A stretch of 64,000 nucleotides of DNA, taken from the NCBI GenBank assembly GCA_032622095.1, contig CP136063.1:273849426-273913425 (forward strand), in the 5' to 3' direction. The number at the start of each line of letters is the position of its first letter. Position 1 is the stretch's first letter. The stretch comes from Siphonodentalium dalli. Its lineage: Eukaryota; Mollusca; Scaphopoda; Gadilida; Siphonodentaliidae. A model generated the notes under the pieces. It searched no databases and was not told the DNA's origin. It was given only the letters and a program-made list of their open reading frames with translations. This document shows, in pieces, positions 1 through 14,400 of this stretch. The position numbers and the translations under genes were made by a program.

Positions 1-1871
1 ATGAACGCTCTTTATTAGTAACATACCAGGAATAAGACTAACAATGAGCGTTCATTATTTGTAACATACCAGGAATAAGACTAACAATGAGCGTTCTTTA
101 TTTGTAACATACCATGACTAAGACTGACAATGAACGGTATTTATTGGTAACATACAATGAGTAGACTTACAATGAACGCTCTTTATGTGTAACATACCAG
201 GAATAAGACTAAGAATGAACGATCTTTATTTGTAACATACCATGAATATACTAACAAGGAACGCTCTTTATTTCTAACATACCATGACTAATACTAACAA
301 TGAACGGTCTTATTTTTAACATACAATGAGTAAGACTAACATTGAACGCTCTGTATTTGTAACATACCAGGCATAAGACTAACAATGAACGATCTTTATT
401 TGTAACATACCATGAATATACTAACAATGAACGCTTTTTATGTGTATCATACCAGGAATAAGACTAACAATGAACGCTCTTTATTTGTAACATACCATGA
501 ACAAGAATAACAATGGACGGTCTTTATTTGTAACATACCACGAATAGACTAACAATGAACGCTCTTCAATTGTAACATACCAAGAATAGACTAACAATGA
601 ACGCTCTTTATTTGTAACATACCAGGAATAGACTAACAATGAACGCTCTTTATTTGTAACATACCCGGGATAGACCAACAATTAACGCTCTTTATTTGTA
701 ATATACCATGAATAGACTAACAATGAACGTTCTTTATTTGTAACATACCATGAATAAACTAACAATGAACGTTCTTTATTTGTAACATACCAGGAATAAG
801 ACAAACAATGAACGCTCTTTATTTGTAACATACCAGGAATAGTCTTACAATGAACGCTCTTTATTTGTAACATAACATGAATAGACTAGCAATGAACGCT
901 CTTTATTAGTAACATACCAGGAATATAATAACAATGAATGCTCTTTATTTGTAACATACCAGGAATAGACTAACAATGAACGCTCTTTATTTGGAACATA
1001 CCATGAATAGACTAAAAATGAACGTTCTTTATTTGTAACATACCAGGAATAGAGTAACAATGAACGCTCTTTATTTGTAACATACCAGGAATAGACTAAC
1101 AATGAACGCTCTTTATTTGTAACTTACCAGGAATAGACTAACAATGAACGTTCTTTATTTGTAACATACCAGGAATAGACTAACAATGAGCGTTCTTTAT
1201 TTGTAGCATATTAGGAGTAAGACTAACAATGAAAGTTCTTTATTTTTAACATACAATGAGTAAGACTAACAATGAACGCTCTATATTTGTAACATACCAG
1301 GCATAAGACTAACAATGAACGATCTTTATTTGTAACATACCATGAATAAGAATAACAATGGACGGTCTTTATTTGTAACATACCACGAATAGACTAACAA
1401 TGAACGCTCTTTAATTGTAACATACCAGGAATAGACTAACAATGAACGCTCTTTATTTGTAACATACCAGGAATAGACTAACAATGAACGCTCTTTATTT
1501 GTAACATACCAGGGATAGACTAACAATTTACGCTCTTTATTTGTAATATACCATGAATAGACTAACAATGAACGTTCTTTATTTGTAACAAACCAGGAAT
1601 AGACTAACTATGAGCGTTCTTTATTTGTAACATACCAGGAGTAAGACTAGCAATGAACACTCTTTATTTGTAACATACCAGGAGTAAGACTAACAATGAG
1701 CGTTCTTTATATGTAACATACCAGTAATATACTATCTATCAACGCTCTTTATATGTAACATACCAGGAGTAAGGCTAACAATGAGCGTTCTTTATTTTTA
1801 ACATACCAGGAATAAGATTAACAATGAGCGATCTTTATTTGTAACATACCATGAATTTTCTAACAAGGAAC
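1..1871 (+). repeat. ~1.9-kb segment, copy 1 of 4
   Basis: Matches 9323-11193 at offset 9322, and recurs from 25902 and 29828. The last two carry an extra 85 bp (two monomers) near 27240 and 31170. At about 1872 the match ends abruptly: the sequence switches from the kind found near 11190 to the kind found near 13571 (CTCATTATTGGTATGTGAA), making a chimeric HOR junction. Confidence 0.88.
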
Positions 1872-1895
1872 GCTCATTATTGGTATGTGAATTAT
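1872..1895 (+). repeat. Truncated monomer marker (first of 14)
   Basis: CTCATTATTGGTATGTGAA is a short monomer: after the core, the usual middle and tail are replaced by TATTGGTATGTG and the next monomer starts at once with AATGATC or AATTATC. The G of the core GCTC lies at 1872, 4063, 5832, 8451, 13571, 15635, 17100, 18991, 25331, 28956, 34161, 36225, 37691 and 39154. All follow a CCAGGAATAAGACTAACAA monomer. The next core reads GATC in some copies (4063, 8451, 25331, 28956) and TATC in the rest. None occurs after 40 kb. It is a useful landmark for counting HOR units. Confidence 0.88.
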
Positions 1896-1899
1896 CTTT

Positions 1900-2690
1900 A
1901 TTTGTAACATACAATGAATAAGACTAACAATGGACGTACTTTGTTGGTTACATACCAGGAATAAGACAGGCAATGAACGCTCTTTATTTGTAACATACCA
2001 TGAATAAGACTAGCAATGGACGTTCTTTGTTGGTTACATACCAGGAATAAGACTAACAATGAACGCTCTTTATTTGTAACATACCAGGAGTAAGACTAAC
2101 AATGAACGCTCTTTATTGGTAACATACCAGGAGTAAGACTAACAATGGACGTTCTTTGTTGGTTACATACCAGGGATAAGACTAGCAATGAACGCTCTTT
2201 ATTTGTAACATACCATGAATAAGACTAACAATGGACGTTCTTTGTTGGTTACATACCAGGAATAAGACTAGCAATGAACGCTCTTTATTTGTAACATATC
2301 AGGAGTAAGACTAACAATGAACGCTCTTTATTTGTAACTTACCAAGAGTAAGACTAACAATGGACGTTATTTGTTGGTTACATACCAGGGATAAGACTAG
2401 CAATGAACGCTCTTTATTTGTAACATACAATGAATAAGACTAACAATTGACGTTCTTTGTTGGTTACATACCAGAAATAAGACTAGCAATGAAAGCTCTT
2501 TATTTTTAACATACCATGAATAAGACTAACAATGGACGTTCTTTGTTGGTTACATACCAGGATTAAGTCTAGCAATGAACGCTATTTATTTGTAACATAC
2601 CATGAGTAAGACTAACTATGAACGCGCTTTATTTGTAACATACCAGGAATATACCAACAATGGACGTTCTTTGTTGGTTACATACCAGGA
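1900..2690 (+). repeat. 86/129-bp dimer-trimer stretch
   Basis: Two 43-bp monomer types alternate: a GAACGCTCTTTATTTG type and a GGACGTTCTTTGTTGG type. The CG of the second type lies at about 2021, 2150, 2236, 2365, 2451, 2537 and 2665, that is at steps of 129, 86, 129, 86, 86 and 128 bp. Similar stretches follow most truncated-monomer markers, for example near 4100-4880, 5860-6650, 8480-9260 and 13600-14390. Being 43-bp-based they carry no long open frame. Confidence 0.88.
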
Positions 2691-5600
2691 ATAGACTAAC
2701 AATGAGCGTTCTTCATTTGTAACATACCAGGAGTAAGACTAACAATGAACGTTCTTTATTTGTAACATACCAGGAATAGACTAACAATGAACGCTCTTTA
2801 TTTGTAACATACCAGGAATAGACTAACAATGGGCATTCTATATCGGTAACATACCAGGAGTAAGACTAACAATGAACGCTCTTTATTTATAACATACCAG
2901 GAACAGACTAACAATGAACGCTCTTTATTTTTAACATACCAGGAATAGACTATATAGCAATGAGCGTTCTTTATTTGTAACATACTAGGAATAGACTAAC
3001 AATGAACGCTCTTTATTTGTAACATACCAGGAATAGACTAACAATGAACGTTCTTTATTTGTAACATACCTGGAATTAGACTAACAATGGACGTTCTTTA
3101 TTTGTAACATACCAGGAATAGACTAACAATGAGCGTTCTTTATTTGTAACATACCAGGAATAAGACTAGCAATGAACGTTCTGTATTTGTAACATACCAG
3201 GAATAGACTAGCAATGAACGTTCTTTATTTGTAACATACCAGGAATAGACTAACAATGGACGTTCTTTATGTGTAACATACCAGGAATAGACTAACAATG
3301 AGCGTTCTTTATTTGTAACATACCAGGAATAAGACCAACAATGGACGTTCTTTATTTGTAACATATCAGGAATAGACTATCAATGGACACTCTTTATTTG
3401 TATCGTACCAGGAATATACTAGCAATGAACGCTCTTTGTTTGTAACATACCATGAATAGACTAGCAATGAACGCTTTTTATTTGTTACATACAAGTAATA
3501 GACTAAAAATGAGCGTTCGTTATTTGTAACATACCATGAATAGACTAACAATGAACGCTCTTTATTTGTAACATACCAGGAATAGACTAGCAATGAACGC
3601 TCTTTATGTGTAACATACCAGGAATATACTAACAATGATCGTTCTTTATTTGTAACATACCATGAATATACTAGCAATGAGCGTTCTTTATTTGTAACAT
3701 ACCAGGAATAGACTAACTATGAACGCTCTTTATTTGTAACATACCAGGAATAGACTAACAATGAGCGTTCTTTATTTGTAACATACCAGGAATAGACTAA
3801 CAATGAACGCTCTTTATTTGTAACATACCAGGAATAGACTAACAATGAGCATTCTGTGTTGGTTACATACCACGGATAAGACGAGCAATGAACGCACTTT
3901 ATTTGTAACATACCAGGAATAAATTAGCAATGCACGCTCTTTATTTGTAACATACCAGGAATAGACTAACAATGAACGCTCTTTATTTGTAACATACCAG
4001 TAATAGATAAACAATTAACGCTCTTTATTTGTAACATACCAGGAATAAGACTAACAATGAACGCTCATTATTGGTATGTGAATGATCTTTATTTGTAACA
4101 TACCATGAATAAGACTAACAATGGACGTACTTTGTTGGTTACATACCAGGAATAAGACTAGCAATGAACGCTGTTTATTTGTAACATACCAGGAGTAAGA
4201 CTAACAATGAACGCTCTTTATTGGTAACATACCAGGAGTAAGACTAACAATGGACGTTCTTTGTTGGTTACATACCAGGGATAAGATTCGCAACGAACGC
4301 TCTTTATTTGTAACATACCATGAATAAGACTAACAATGGACGTTCTTTGTTGGTTACATACCAGGAATAAGACTAGCAATGAACGCTCTTTATTTGTAAC
4401 ATATCAGGAGTAAGACTAACAATGAACGCTCTTTATTTGTAACTTACCAAGAGTAAGACTAACAATGGACGTTATTTGTTGTTCACATACCAGGGATAAG
4501 ACTAGCAATGAACGCTCTTTATTTGTAACATGCAATGAATAAGACTAACAATTGACGTTCTTTGTTGGTTACATACCAGAAATAAGATTAGCAATGAACG
4601 CTCTTTATTTTTAACATACCATGAATAAGACTAACAATGGACGTTCTGTGTTGGTTACATACCAGGATTAAGACTAGCAATGAACGCTCTTTATTTGTAA
4701 CATACAATGAGTAAGACTAACTATGAACGCGCTTTATTTGTAACATACCAGGAATAAACCAACAATGGACGTTCTTTGTTGGTTACATACCAGGAATAGA
4801 TTAACAGTGAACGCTCTTTATTTGTAACATACCATGAATAAGACTAACAATGGACGTTCTTTGTTGGTTACATACCAGGAGTAAGACTATCAATGAGCGT
4901 TCTTTATTTGTAACATACAAGGAATAGACTAACAATGAACGCTCTTTATTAGTAACATACCAGGAATAAGACTAACAATGAGCGTTCGCTATTTGTAACA
5001 TACCAGGAATAAGACTAACAATGAGCGTTCTTTATTTGTAACATACCATGACTAAGACTGACAATGAACGGTATTTATTGGTAACATACAATGAGTAGAC
5101 TTACAATGAACGCTCTTTATGTGTAACATACCAGGAATAAGACTAAGAATGAACGATCTTTATTTGTAACATACCATGAATATACTAACAAGGAACGCTC
5201 TTTATTTCTAACATACCATGACTAATACTAACAATGAACGGTCTTATTTTTAACATACAATGAGTAAGACTAACATTGAACGCTCTGTATTTGTAACATA
5301 CCAGGCATAAGACTAACAATGAACGATCTTTATTTGTAACATACCATGAATATACTAACAATGAACGTTCTTTATTTGTAACATACCTGGAATAAGACTA
5401 ACAATGGACGTTCTTTATTTGTAACATACCAGGAATAGACTAACAATGAGCGTTCTTTATTTGTAACATACCAGGAATAGACTAACAATGAACGCTCTTT
5501 ATTTGTAACATACCAGGAATAGACTAACAATGAGCGTTCTTTATTTGTAACATACCAGGAATAGACTAACAATGAACGATCTTTATTTGTAACATACCAG

Positions 5601-5831
5601 GAATAGACTAACAATGAGCAGTCTGTGTTGGTTACATACCACGAATAAGACTAGCAATGAACGCACTTTATTTGTAACATACCAGGAATAGATTAGCAAT
5701 GAACGCTCTTTATTTGTAACATACCAGGTATTGACTAACAATGAACGCTCTGTATTTGTAACATACCAGGAATAGATAAACAATTAACGCTCTTTATTTG
5801 TAACATACCAGGAATAAGACTAACAATGAAC

Positions 5832-8800
5832 GCTCATTATTGGTATGTGAATTATCTTTATTTGTAACATACCATGAATAAGACTAACAATGGACGTACT
5901 TTGTTGGTTACATACCAGGAATAAGACAGGCAATGAACGCTCTTTATTTGTAACATACCATGAATAAGACTAGCAATAGACGTTCTTTGTTGGTTACATA
6001 CCAGGAATAAGACTAACAATGAACGCTCTTTATTTGTAACATACCAGGAGTAAGACTAACAATGAACGCTCTTTATTGGTAACATACCAGGAGTAAGACT
6101 AACAATGGACGTTCTTTGTTGGTTACATACCAGGGATAAGACTAGCAATGAACGCTCTTTATTTGTAACATACCATGAATAAGACTAACAATGGACGTTC
6201 TTTGTTGGTTACATACCAGGAATAAGACTAGCAATGAACGCTCTTTATTTGTAACATATCAGGAGTAAGACTAACAATGAACGCTCTTTATTTGTAACTT
6301 ACCAAGAGTAAGACTAACAATGGACGTTATTTGTTGGTTACATACCAGGGATAAGACTAGCAATGAACGCTCTTTATTTGTAACATACAATGAATAAGAC
6401 TAACAATTGACGTTCTTTGTTGGTTACATACCAGAAATAAGACTAGCAATGAAAGCTCTTTATTTTTAACATACCATGAATAAGACTAACAATGGACGTT
6501 CTTTGTTGGTTACATACCAGGATTAAGTCTAGCAATGAACGCTATTTATTTGTAACATACCATGAGTAAGACTAACTATGAACGCGCTTTATTTGTAACA
6601 TACCAGGAATATACCAACAATGGACGTTCTTTGTTGGTTACATACCAGGAATAGACTAACAATGAGCGTTCTTCATTTGTAACATACCAGGAGTAAGACT
6701 AACAATGAACGTTCTTTATTTGTAACATACCAGGAATAGACTAACAATGAACGCTCTTTATTTGTAACATACCAGGAATAGACTAACAATGGGCATTCTA
6801 TATCGGTAACATACCAGGAGTAAGACTAACAATGAACGCTCTTTATTTATAACATACCAGGAACAGACTAACAATGAGCGTTCTTCATTTGTAACATACC
6901 AGGAGTAAGACTAACAATGAACGCTCTTTATTTTTAACATACCAGGAATAGACTATATAGCAATGAGCGTTCTTTATTTGTAACATACTAGGAATAGACT
7001 AACAATGAACGCTCTTTATTTGTAACATACCAGGAATAGACTAACAATGAACGTGCTTTATTTGTAACATACCTGGAATTAGACTAACAATGGACGTTCT
7101 TTATTTGTAACATACCAGGAATAGACTAACAATGGGCATTCTATATCGGTAACATACCAGGAGTAAGACTAACAATGAACGCTCTTTATTTATAACATAC
7201 CAGGAACAGACTAACAATGAGCGTTCTTCATTTGTAACATACCAGGAGTAAGACTAACAATGAACGCTCTTTATTTTTAACATACCAGGAATAGACTATA
7301 TAGCAATGAGCGTTCTTTATTTGTAACATACTAGGAATAGACTAACAATGAACGCTCTTTATTTGTAACATACCAGGAATAGACTAACAATGAACGTTCT
7401 TTATTTGTAACATACCTGGAATTAGACTAACAATGGACGTTCTTTATTTGTAACATACCAGGAATAGACTAACAATGAGCGTTCTTTATTTGTAACATAC
7501 CAGGAATAAGACTAGCAATGAACGTTCTGTATTTGTAACATACCAGGAATAGACTAGCAATGAACGCTCTTTATTTGTAACATACCAGGAATAGACTAAC
7601 AATGGACGTTCTTTATTTGTAACATACCAGGAATAGACTAACAATGGACGTTCTTTATGTGTAACATACCAGGAATAGACTAACAATGAGCGTTCTTTAT
7701 TTGTAACATACCAGGAATAAGACCAACAATGGACGTTCTTTATTTGTAACATATCAGGAATAGACTATCAATGGACACTCTTTATTTGTAACGTACCAGG
7801 AATATACTAGCAATGAACGCTCTTTGTTTGTAACATACCATGAATAGACTAGCAATGAACGCTTTTTATTTGTTACATACAAGTAATAGACTAAAAATGA
7901 GCGTTCGTTATTTGTAACATACCATGAATAGACTAACAATGAACGCTCTTTATTTGTAACATACCAGGAATAGACTAGCAATGAACGCTCTTTATGTGTA
8001 ACATACCAGGAATATACTAACAATGATCGTTCTTTATTTGTAACATACCATGAATATACTAGCAATGAGCGTTCTTTATTTGTAACATACCAGGAATAGA
8101 CTAACTATGAACGCTCTTTATTTGTAACATACCAGGAATAGACTAACAATGAGCGTTCTTTATTTGTAACATACCAGGAATAGACTAACAATGAACGCTC
8201 TTTATTTGTAACATACCAGGAATAGACTAACAATGAACATTCTGTGTTGGTTACATACCACGGATAAGACGAGCAATGAACGCACTTTATTTGTAACATA
8301 CCAGGAATAGATTAGCAATGCACGCTCTTTATTTGTAACATACCAGGAATAGACTAACAATGAACGCTCTGTATTTGTAACATACCAGTAATAGATAAAC
8401 AATTAACGCTCTTTATTTGTAACATACCAGGAATAAGACTAACAATGAACGCTCATTATTGGTATGTGAATGATCTTTATTTGTAACATACCATGAATAA
8501 GACTAACAATGGACGTACTTTGTTGGTTACATACCAGGAATAAGACTAGCAATGAACGCTGTTTATTTGTAACATACCAGGAGTAAGACTAACAATGAAC
8601 GCTCTTTATTGGTAACATACCAGGAGTAAGACTAACAATGGACGTTCTTTGTTGGTTACATACCAGGGATAAGATTAGCAATGAACGCTCTTTATTTGTA
8701 ACATACCATGAATAAGACTAACAATGGACGTTCTTTGTTGGTTACATACCAGGAATAAGACTAGCAATGAACGCTCTTTATTTGTAACATATCAGGAGTA

Positions 8801-9754
8801 AGACTAACAATGAACGCTCTTTATTTGTAACTTACCAAGAGTAAGACTAACAATGGACGTTATTTGTTGTTCACATACCAGGGATAAGACTAGCAATGAA
8901 CGCTCTTTATTTGTAACATGCAATGAATAAGACTAACAATTGACGTTCTTTGTTGGTTACATACCAGAAATAAGATTAGCAATGAACGCTCTTTATTTTT
9001 AACATACCATGAATAAGACTAACAATGGACGTTCTGTGTTGGTTACATACCAGGATTAAGACTAGCAATGAACGCTCTTTATTTGTAACATACAATGAGT
9101 AAGACTAACTATGAACGCGCTTTATTTGTAACATACCAGGAATAAACCAACAATGGACGTTCTTTGTTGGTTACATACCAGGAATAGATTAACAGTGAAC
9201 GCTCTTTATTTGTAACATACCATGAATAAGACTAACAATGGACGTTCTTTGTTGGTTACATACCAGGAGTAAGACTATCAATGAGCGTTCTTTATTTGTA
9301 ACATACAAGGAATAGACTAACAATGAACGCTCTTTATTAGTAACATACCAGGAATAAGACTAACAATGAGCGTTCATTATTTGTAACATACCAGGAATAA
9401 GACTAACAATGAGCGTTCTTTATTTGTAACATACCATGACTAAGACTGACAATGAACGGTATTTATTGGTAACATACAATGAGTAGACTTACAATGAACG
9501 CTCTTTATGTGTAACATACCAGGAATAAGACTAAGAATGAACGATCTTTATTTGTAACATACCATGAATATACTAACAAGGAACGCTCTTTATTTCTAAC
9601 ATACCATGACTAATACTAACAATGAACGGTCTTATTTTTAACATACAATGAGTAAGACTAACATTGAACGCTCTGTATTTGTAACATACCAGGCATAAGA
9701 CTAACAATGAACGATCTTTATTTGTAACATACCATGAATATACTAACAATGAAC
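5832..9754 (+). repeat. ~4-kb duplication, copy B
   Basis: Partner of 1872-5366. It includes an extra 343-bp local duplication at 6788-7473. Its right part (7650 onward) is also the left edge of the long segmental duplication that recurs from about 28155. Confidence 0.85.
6788..7473 (+). repeat. 343-bp local tandem duplication (x2)
   Basis: The rare monomer AATGGGCATTCTATATCGG occurs at 6788 and 7131, followed in both by the same series: TTTATTTATAACATACC, then TTCTTCATTTG, then ACTATATAGCAATGAG. The step of 343 bp is about eight monomers. The same pair recurs near 23668 and 24011. Confidence 0.85.
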
Positions 9755-12336
9755 GCTTTTTATGTGTATCATACCAGGAATAAGACTAACAATGAACGCT
9801 CTTTATTTGTAACATACCATGAACAAGAATAACAATGGACGGTCTTTATTTGTAACATACCACGAATAGACTAACAATGAACGCTCTTCAATTGTAACAT
9901 ACCAAGAATAGACTAACAATGAACGCTCTTTATTTGTAACATACCAGGAATAGACTAACAATGAACGCTCTTTATTTGTAACATACCCGGGATAGACCAA
10001 CAATTAACGCTCTTTATTTGTAATATACCATGAATAGACTAACAATGAACGTTCTTTATTTGTAACATACCATGAATAAACTAACAATGAACGTTCTTTA
10101 TTTGTAACATACCAGGAATAAGACAAACAATGAACGCTCTTTATTTGTAACATACCAGGAATAGTCTTACAATGAACGCTCTTTATTTGTAACATAACAT
10201 GAATAGACTAGCAATGAACGCTCTTTATTAGTAACATACCAGGAATATAATAACAATGAATGCTCTTTATTTGTAACATACCAGGAATAGACTAACAATG
10301 AACGCTCTTTATTTGGAACATACCATGAATAGACTAAAAATGAACGTTCTTTATTTGTAACATACCAGGAATAGAGTAACAATGAACGCTCTTTATTTGT
10401 AACATACCAGGAATAGACTAACAATGAACGCTCTTTATTTGTAACTTACCAGGAATAGACTAACAATGAACGTTCTTTATTTGTAACATACCAGGAATAG
10501 ACTAACAATGAGCGTTCTTTATTTGTAGCATATTAGGAGTAAGACTAACAATGAAAGTTCTTTATTTTTAACATACAATGAGTAAGACTAACAATGAACG
10601 CTCTATATTTGTAACATACCAGGCATAAGACTAACAATGAACGATCTTTATTTGTAACATACCATGAATAAGAATAACAATGGACGGTCTTTATTTGTAA
10701 CATACCACGAATAGACTAACAATGAACGCTCTTTAATTGTAACATACCAGGAATAGACTAACAATGAACGCTCTTTATTTGTAACATACCAGGAATAGAC
10801 TAACAATGAACGCTCTTTATTTGTAACATACCAGGGATAGACTAACAATTTACGCTCTTTATTTGTAATATACCATGAATAGACTAACAATGAACGTTCT
10901 TTATTTGTAACAAACCAGGAATAGACTAACTATGAGCGTTCTTTATTTGTAACATACCAGGAGTAAGACTAGCAATGAACACTCTTTATTTGTAACATAC
11001 CAGGAGTAAGACTAACAATGAGCGTTCTTTATATGTAACATACCAGTAATATACTATCTATCAACGCTCTTTATATGTAACATACCAGGAGTAAGGCTAA
11101 CAATGAGCGTTCTTTATTTTTAACATACCAGGAATAAGATTAACAATGAGCGATCTTTATTTGTAACATACCATGAATTTTCTAACAAGGAACGCTCTTT
11201 ATTGGTAATATACAATGAGTAGAGTAACAATGAACGCTCTTTATGTGTAATAAACCAGGAATACGACTAACAATGCACGATCATTATTTGTAATATACCA
11301 TGAATATACTAACAAGGAACGCTCTTTATTTGTAACATACCAGGAATAGACTAACAATGAGCGTTCTTTATTGGTAACATACCAGGTGTAAGACTAACAA
11401 TGAACGCTCTTTTTTTAAAACATATCAGGAATAGACTAACAATGAGCGTTCTTTATTTGTAACATACAAGGAGTAAGACTAACAATGAACGCTCTTTATT
11501 TGTAACAGAACAGGAATAGACTATATAACAATGAGCGTTATTTATTTGTAACAAACCAGGAATAGACTAACATTGAACGCTCTTTATTTTTAACATACAA
11601 TGTGTAAGACTAACAATGAACGCTCTTTATTTGTAACATACCAGGAATAAGACTAACAATGAACGATCTTTATTTGTAACATGCCATGAATATACTAACA
11701 AGGAACGCTCTTTATTTGTAACATACAATGATCAAGACTAACAATGAACGGTCTTTATTGGTAACAAACAATACATAGACTAACAATGAACGCTCTTTAT
11801 GTGTAACATACCAGGAATAAGACTACCAATGGACGTTCTTTGTTGGTTACATACCAGGAATAGACTAACAATAAACGCTCTTTGTTTGTAACATACCAGG
11901 AATAGACTAACAATGAACGCTCTTTATTTGTAACATACCAGGAATAAGACTAACAATGAATGATCTTTATTGGTAACATACCAGGAATAGAATAACAATG
12001 AACGCTCATTATTGGTTATTTACCATGAGGTGACTAACAGAGAACGCTCTTTATTTGTAACATACCATGAATAAGACTAACAATGGACGTTCTTTGTTGG
12101 TTACATACCAGGAATAGACTAACAATGAACGCTCTTTATTTGTAACATACCAGGAATAAGACTAACAATGAGCGTTCTTTATTTGTAACATACCAGGAAT
12201 AGACTAACAATGAACGCTCTTTATTTGTAACATACCAGGAATAGACTAGCAATGGGCATTCTATATTGGTAACATACCAGGAGTAAGACTAACAATGAAC
12301 GCTCTTTATTTATAACATACCAGGAATAGACTAACA

Positions 12337-14400
12337 ATGAGCGTTCTTCATTTGTAACATACCAGGAGTAAGACTAACAATGAACGCTCTTTATTTTTAA
12401 CATACCAGGAATAGACTATATAGCAATGAGCGTTCTTTATTTGTAACATACTAGGAATAGACTAACAATGAACGCTCTTTATTTGTAACATACCAGGAAT
12501 AGACTAACAATGAACGTTCTTTATTTGTAACATACCTGGAATAAGACTAACAATGGACGTTCTTTATTTGTAACATACCAGGAATAGACTAACAATGAGC
12601 GTTCTTTATTTGTAACATACCAGGAATAAGACTAGCAATGAACGTTCTGTATTTGTAACATACCAGGAATAGACTAGCAATGAACGCTCTTTATTTGTAA
12701 CATACCAGGAATAGACTAACAATGGACGTTCTTTATTTGTAACATACCAGGAATAGACTAACAATGGACGTTCTTTATGTGTAACATACCAGGAATAGAC
12801 TAACAATGAGCGTTCTTTATTTGTAACATACCAGGAATAAGACCAACAATGGACGTTCTTTATTTGTAACATATCAGGAATAGACTATCAATGGACACTC
12901 TTTATTTGTAACGTACCAGGAATATACTAACAATGAACGCTCTTTGTTTGTAACATACCATGAATAGACTAGCAATGAACGCTTTTTATTTGTTACATAC
13001 AAGTAATAGACTAAAAATGAGCGTTCGTTATTTGTAACATACCATGAATAGACTAACAATGAACGCTCTTTATTTGTAACATACCAGGAATAGACTAGCA
13101 ATGAACGCTCTTTATGTGTAACATACCAGGAATATACTAACAATGATCGTTCTTTATTTGTAACATACCATGAATATACTAGCAATGAGCGTTCTTTATT
13201 TGTAACATACCAGGAATAGACTAACAATGAACGCTCTTTATTTGTAACATACCAGGAATAGACTAACAATGAGCGTTCTTTATTTGTAACATACCAGGAA
13301 TAGACTAACAATGAACGATCTTTATTTGTAACATACCAGGAATAGACTAACAATGAGCAGTCTGTGTTGGTTACATACCACGAATAAGACTAGCAATGAA
13401 CGCACTTTATTTGTAACATACCAGGAATAGATTAGCAATGAACGCTCTTTATTTGTAACATACCAGGTATTGACTAACAATGAACGCTCTGTATTTGTAA
13501 CATACCAGGAATAGATAAACAATTAACGCTCTTTATTTGTAACATACCAGGAATAAGACTAACAATGAACGCTCATTATTGGTATGTGAATTATCTTTAT
13601 TTGTAACATACCATGAATAAGACTAACAATGGACGTACTTTGTTGGTTACATACCAGGAATAAGACAGGCAATGAACGCTCTTTATTTGTAACATACCAT
13701 GAATAAGACTAGCAATGGACGTTCTTTGTTGGTTACATACCAGGAATAAGACTAACAATGAACGCTCTTTATTTGTAACATACCAGGAGTAAGACTAACA
13801 ATGAACGCTCTTTATTGGTAACATACCAGGAGTAAGACTAACAATGGACGTTCTTTGTTGGTTACATACCAGGGATAAGACTAGCAATGAACGCTCTTTA
13901 TTTGTAACATACCATGAATAAGACTAACAATGGACGTTCTTTGTTGGTTACATACCAGGAATAAGACTAGCAATGAACGCTCTTTATTTGTAACATATCA
14001 GGAGTAAGACTAACAATGAACGCTCTTTATTTGTAACTTACCAAGAGTAAGACTAACAATGGACGTTATTTGTTGGTTACATACCAGGGATAAGACTAGC
14101 AATGAACGCTCTTTATTTGTAACATACAATGAATAAGACTAACAATTGACGTTCTTTGTTGGTTACATTCCAGAAATAAGACTAGCAATGAAAGCTCTTT
14201 ATTTTTAACATACCATGAATAAGACTAACAATGGACGTTCTTTGTTGGTTACATACCAGGATTAAGTCTAGCAATGAACGCTCTTTATTTGTAACATACC
14301 ATGAGTAAGACTAACTATGAACGCGCTTTATTTGTAACATACCAGGAATATACCAACAATGGACGTTCTTTGTTGGTTACATACCAGGAATAGACTAACA
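12337..14400 (+). repeat. ~2-kb HOR, unit 1 (2,064 bp)
   Basis: Begins at the TTCTTCATTTG monomer. It runs through a 42-bp-rich half (about 12430-13540, giving the 159-codon open frame on the minus strand), then the truncated monomer at 13571, then a 43-bp-rich dimer/trimer half. Unit 2 restarts at 14401, exactly 2064 bp later. The equivalent unit in the large duplication is about 32927-34990. Confidence 0.88.

Larger units (their letters stand above)
1872..5366 (+). repeat. ~4-kb duplication, copy A
   Basis: Corresponds to 5832-9754. The offset is 3960 at the left (1872 to about 2905) and 4388 at the right (about 3366 to 5366). The 428-bp difference reflects monomers missing here, including the 343-bp repeat found once more at 7131-7473. 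Beyond 5366 the sequence changes to the type seen near 14580 (ACATACCTGGAATAAGAC). Confidence 0.85.

Noticed and set aside
12874-13353. Minus-strand open frame of 159 codons, with near-identical frames at 14938, 18294, 35528 and 38457
   Set aside because: It is the satellite read in the frame that stays open because 42 bp is 14 codons. Starts come from chance ATGs in variant monomers, ends from 43-bp monomers, and copies are alike only because the DNA was duplicated. There is no signal peptide, domain or composition change.
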